DNA of 64,000 nucleotides, from positions 186,001-250,000 of the forward strand of contig NZ_OUNG01000001.1 in NCBI RefSeq assembly GCF_900343155.1. Direction: 5' to 3'. The position numbers and the translations under genes are program-made. The notes below the pieces were generated by a model that searched no databases, was not told the DNA's origin, and saw only the letters and a program-made list of their open reading frames with translations. This DNA comes from Lactimicrobium massiliense. Lineage in GTDB: Bacteria > Bacillota_I > Bacilli_A > Erysipelotrichales > Erysipelotrichaceae. This document shows, one piece after another, positions 61,158 through 64,000 of this stretch. The stretch's first letter is position 1. Every line of letters begins with the position of its first letter.

Positions 61158-62464
61158 TCTCTGCCCGACGCCAGTTTTGCAAAGACGTCTCCCCTTTCTT
61201 CAAAATTGCGGAAATGATCATAGGACGAAGCTGCCGGAGAAAGCAGGCAGATATGATGCGGCCGGGTCAGCTTCTTTGCCAGGGCAACTGCCTGTGCCAG
61301 ATCTTCGGTATCATACAGTCCCTCACGGTTCAGTCCTTTTTCTTTCATTTCCTTATGAACACGTTTACCGGTTGCGTACATGAAAATCACTTTGACATCA
61401 GTGCGCTCATGGAGGTAGTCTTCCAGCTCATCATATTCAATGCCGCGGTCATTTCCGCCGATTAATACCGTATCCACATTCTGCAGTGCCTTCAATGCCT
61501 GAATAGCCGCAGGTCCGATCGTGCTGATCGAGTCGTTGACATAGCGGATGCCATCAAACTCGCCCAGATCTTCCAGGCGGTGATGCAGCGGCTGAAACTT
61601 TGCCATGGCATCCTGCACCATTTCATCTGTAACGCCATACTGTCTTGCCAGATACCATGCCACAGCAAGATTGCGGTAATTGTGTTCTCCGATCAGGGCA
61701 CATTTTTCAATTGTCAGTGTATGGCCGGGGATGATCAGTGTATGTCCCTTTGCATTGATATCTTTGCCAATCAGTACCGATGTATTGATGCTTTCTTTGA
61801 TAAAAGCAGTCAGATTCTCATCCATGACGATGATATCGCCTGGTTTCTGATGGCGGAAAATATTGGCTTTGGCAGCACCATAGGCTTCAAAAGTGCCATA
61901 GTGATCCAGATGCTCTTCATACAGGTTGAGGAAAGCAGCCATATGCGGTGACTGGTGGCAGTATTCCAGCTGATGACAGCTGAGCTCATAGGCAGCCAGT
62001 TCTCCCTGTTCCATGTGGTCAATGGCAGAAAAAGCCGGAATGCCGATATTGCCGACCAGGTTGACTGCCCTCTTCTCTTTGAGTAAGGCATACAGCAGTG
62101 ATGTTGTTGTACTTTTGCCTTTGGTGCCGGTAATGCCGATCACCTGACTGCGGTAATGCTTTAAAAACAGTTCTGTCTGGCCGGTGAAGTTGTCAGAAGG
62201 AATCGATTTGGGGGCAACGATTCCGGGTGACTTCATGACAAGATCAAACTTTGTAAAGTCTGTCTCATCATCATAGACGGCTTTGACATGCGGGTTTTCT
62301 GCCATGATCTTTTTCAGGTCTGCTTTTCTGCTTTCGGCAATGACAATATCCTGATCCGGCAGTAAACGACGGATGAAAGCAAGCGTAGAGCGGCCTTCCA
62401 TGCCAAAACCCCAGATCACGATCTTCTTATTTTCAAATTCAGTCTTCCAGTTTTCCAGACTCAT
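61154..62464 (-). CDS. murD: UDP-MurNAc-L-alanine:glutamate ligase, MurD or MurD2 type
   Basis: 436-residue Mur ligase. Rossmann VIWGFGMEGRS (16-26), ATP loop GITGTKGKST (110-119), DDETDFTKFDLVMKSPGIV, and HHRLEDLGEFDGIRYVND (about 312-329). It begins 26 nt inside the MurL-like gene with AAGGAG 7 nt upstream. Because of that neighbour it may be MurD2, which adds L-Glu, rather than MurD, which adds D-Glu. Sequence alone cannot decide this here. No second murD is visible in the window. Confidence 0.88.
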   Translation of the reverse strand: MSLENWKTEFENKKIVIWGFGMEGRSTLAFIRRLLPDQDIVIAESRKADLKKIMAENPHVKAVYDDETDFTKFDLVMKSPGIVAPKSIPSDNFTGQTELFLKHYRSQVIGITGTKGKSTTTSLLYALLKEKRAVNLVGNIGIPAFSAIDHMEQGELAAYELSCHQLEYCHQSPHMAAFLNLYEEHLDHYGTFEAYGAAKANIFRHQKPGDIIVMDENLTAFIKESINTSVLIGKDINAKGHTLIIPGHTLTIEKCALIGEHNYRNLAVAWYLARQYGVTDEMVQDAMAKFQPLHHRLEDLGEFDGIRYVNDSISTIGPAAIQALKALQNVDTVLIGGNDRGIEYDELEDYLHERTDVKVIFMYATGKRVHKEMKEKGLNREGLYDTEDLAQAVALAKKLTRPHHICLLSPAASSYDHFRNFEERGDVFAKLASGRE

Positions 62465-63821
62465 CTGACATCTCCTTCAGTTTTGTTTTCACAATTGCGG
62501 CAAAATGCTCTGGCAGTAAATTCTGCTCGTTATAGCTGTGCCAGTCAACACTTCTGCTCTGATAGAAATGATAGTACGGTGTCTTTGTATAGAAGTCATA
62601 TAATGCCGGCAGCTGTTTTCCGTTTCTGCTGTATCTGCGGATGCCCATGGCAACGGCAATGTTTACCTCATCACGGGTACCAACACACTCAAACGGCTTA
62701 TTATCCTGCATGCCGGTCAACTCCTCAAACAGTTCCTTCATTTCCGGATCTGCCAGCATATTTCTGCCAAAGATGGAAACAACTTCTTCCTCATCCAGGA
62801 AGGCAGTCATCATGATGCATACAAACAGACACTTGGCACAGTGCCCGCACCACTTTTCTTCTTTCTGGCCGACATTACAGGAACGAAAAACGGAATGATA
62901 TGGCTTCAATGTTGCAAAGATGCCGGCAATCTGCAGTTCTGACAGCGGCCGCAGCATGGAGAAGTAATGGATATCTGCCGGCAGATACTTCTTTACATAG
63001 GCATTAAAATCCTGCTCGAATTCAAATGTCTTGGAATACTGGTGGTTGACTTTGGAACCTTTAACGGTGCTCTCATTGGCACTGCTCTCATTGGAAAGCA
63101 CAATGTATTTCTTGTGCCAGACAGCCGCAGTCAGGTACCCGGCGAAAGCCGCCATGGCAGAGAACGGTGTATGGCCGTTGAGATAGCCCTGCTTGTTTAA
63201 AGCAAGCATCGCTGGATCCAGGGTTCTTGTCGGATTGATCAATCTTTCACCGGTATAGCCTGCTGCCTGGGCAGAGTGAATGGCACTCATGACTTTATTG
63301 ATGACAAAGGCATGGTTGTGCGCTTTCTCTTCTTTTAACAGATCCATCGTTACAAAGGAATCCTTGCCGCCGCCAACGGCAATCAGATTGCCATGGTTCT
63401 CTGCTGTTGAAGTGATAACTGCCAGTTTCTGCTCACCAGACTGCAGATCCATAAATGTATCTTCATCGGTATGAATGCCGTTTTTATAGAAAAACTCACC
63501 AAGGCCATTGAAGTACAATTTCTTCCACCATCTGACCTGATCTTCCTCAAGGGCACAGCACACATGCACATGCGGCGGGCAGGAGATTTTCCAATAGCTG
63601 ATCAATTCCACCATGCCGAGTGAAAACGCACAGCCGCGGATGAGGGGATCATGAGCAATCGATTCCGCATCCGGTTTTGCAAGTGTAAAGGTTGGATGGA
63701 AATGGGATAGATTGTTGATCTCAAAATCGTATGTCACCCTCAGTTGCTTTTCATCTTCTTCGATGGAAAAGCTGTGATAGTAAAAGTCTGTATATTTCTG
63801 TCTCAGTTCTTCGTATTGCAT
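62439..63821 (-). CDS. murL: UDP-MurNAc-L-Ala-L-Glu epimerase MurL-like
   Basis: 460 aa. PP-loop GGGKDSFVTMDLL (150-162), C-terminal Cys set C315, C325, C328, C331 (CNVGQKEEKWCGHCAKC) that looks metal-binding, VHVCCALEEDQVRWW and SNESSANESTV blocks. This matches MurL, known from Xanthomonas, which turns UDP-MurNAc-L-Ala-L-Glu into the D-Glu form with ATP to AMP and pyrophosphate. MurL acts with MurD2, and the next gene here is a MurD-type ligase. Family call is by motif and context only. AAAGGA upstream of the ATG. Confidence 0.8.
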   Translation of the reverse strand: MQYEELRQKYTDFYYHSFSIEEDEKQLRVTYDFEINNLSHFHPTFTLAKPDAESIAHDPLIRGCAFSLGMVELISYWKISCPPHVHVCCALEEDQVRWWKKLYFNGLGEFFYKNGIHTDEDTFMDLQSGEQKLAVITSTAENHGNLIAVGGGKDSFVTMDLLKEEKAHNHAFVINKVMSAIHSAQAAGYTGERLINPTRTLDPAMLALNKQGYLNGHTPFSAMAAFAGYLTAAVWHKKYIVLSNESSANESTVKGSKVNHQYSKTFEFEQDFNAYVKKYLPADIHYFSMLRPLSELQIAGIFATLKPYHSVFRSCNVGQKEEKWCGHCAKCLFVCIMMTAFLDEEEVVSIFGRNMLADPEMKELFEELTGMQDNKPFECVGTRDEVNIAVAMGIRRYSRNGKQLPALYDFYTKTPYYHFYQSRSVDWHSYNEQNLLPEHFAAIVKTKLKEMSDESGKLED

Positions 63822-63848
63822 GAAGTATGTCCTTTCCGTTTTGTGAGA

Positions 63849-63874
63849 AAAAGCGGCTCTGCTGAGCCGCTTTT
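63849..63874 (-). terminator. Terminator upstream of the MurL-like gene
   Basis: AAAAGCGGCTC-AGCA-GAGCCGCTTTT (complement of 63849-63874), T-run on the minus strand, ending the gene at 63878-64000. Only 27 bp remain before the MurL ATG, so a MurL promoter must overlap this hairpin or read-through supplies it. Confidence 0.85.
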
Positions 63875-63877
63875 ATT

Positions 63878-64000
63878 TTATGCGTTTATGCCTTTGAATG
63901 TATACTCATCCAGCTCTTCTTTGTATTCCTTCTTCTTTTTTGCCTTCTTATGACGGCCTCCGAACTTAATATAGAAGTGCTTCCAGACCGCAGGTGCAAT
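63878..64000 (-). CDS. C-terminal 40 residues of an unidentified protein, cut by window edge
   Basis: Frame open to the window end, ending EYKEELDEYTFKGINA before a TAA. Basic patch RHKKAKKKKEYK. Too little to name. Followed by a strong terminator, which supports a real gene. Confidence 0.6.
   Translation of the reverse strand: MAPAVWKHFYIKFGGRHKKAKKKKEYKEELDEYTFKGINA

Noticed and set aside
1..64000. CRISPR arrays, rRNA genes, prophage or replication origin
   Set aside because: No regularly spaced repeats, rRNA signature, phage gene modules or DnaA-box cluster were seen on either strand.

Overview
The window looks like a chromosome segment of a low-to-mid GC anaerobic Firmicute, most plausibly from the Erysipelotrichales or a close relative. 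The evidence is indirect: a PASTA Ser/Thr kinase, MurT/GatD, PrsA-like foldases, a T-box on hisS-aspS, a SufCDSUB operon with SufU, a one-piece pyruvate:ferredoxin oxidoreductase and no sign of an outer membrane. Almost all of it is core housekeeping DNA on the minus strand. Only rpmB, proBAC, the two foldase-like genes and the HIT/Nudix pair are on the plus strand.\n\nLayout: 1-540 is the start of rarA. 537-4926 is an accessory ABC-2 transporter operon with two membrane-anchored unknown proteins and a small, probably frameshifted lead gene. 5006-6728 is an insertion sequence. 6813-8090 holds rpsU and phoH. 8098-13601 is the corC-rsmE-mtaB-murE-deoC operon. 13673-13956 is a decayed SDR gene, and 14014-16422 is ftsAZ. 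16523-16839 is rpmB. 16847-26005 is the priA-rsmB-rlmN-prpC-pknB-rsgA-rpe-thiN cluster, which lacks the usual def and fmt. 26092-28986 is proBAC, 29092-30312 an MFS transporter, and 30415-35810 the suf operon followed by a 5-formyl-THF cyclo-ligase gene and tRNA-Val. 35934-38034 encodes two tandem foldase-like surface proteins, and 38097-39047 the HIT and Nudix genes. 39048-46196 is a cell-envelope operon of two glycosyltransferases, a flippase-like membrane protein, YhaM, MurT and GatD. 46286-49834 is the pyruvate oxidoreductase and 50106-50354 a UPF0154 protein. 50430-52039 holds a IIB-ROK fusion gene and a probable 6S RNA. 52078-55366 is aspS and hisS with their T-box, and 55379-58171 rsh and apt. 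58391-59395 is a small AT-rich ECF-sigma operon. 59571-63821 is recJ, a MurD-type ligase and a MurL-type epimerase, and 63878-64000 is the end of an unidentified gene.\n\nMost striking observations: (1) a PP-loop protein that looks like MurL overlaps a MurD gene, implying that D-Glu in peptidoglycan may be made by epimerising UDP-MurNAc-L-Ala-L-Glu instead of by MurI. (2) A glycolipid-type glycosyltransferase is fused in frame to a complete RecX. (3) A PTS IIB-like domain is fused to a ROK domain, encoded directly behind the 6S RNA terminator. (4) The hisS-aspS T-box has the specifier GACAC. (5) An ECF sigma gene is followed by two tiny membrane or secreted proteins. (6) A small gene with an excellent promoter and ribosome-binding site is broken by one extra G in a G4 run.\n\nThe envelope genes form a coherent set: MurE with a DDPR motif (possibly L-Lys-adding), MurD plus MurL, MurT/GatD amidation, PknB/PrpC signalling, FtsA/FtsZ, and glycolipid (lipoteichoic-acid anchor type) glycosyltransferases. 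All assignments come from reading motifs; no database search was possible.
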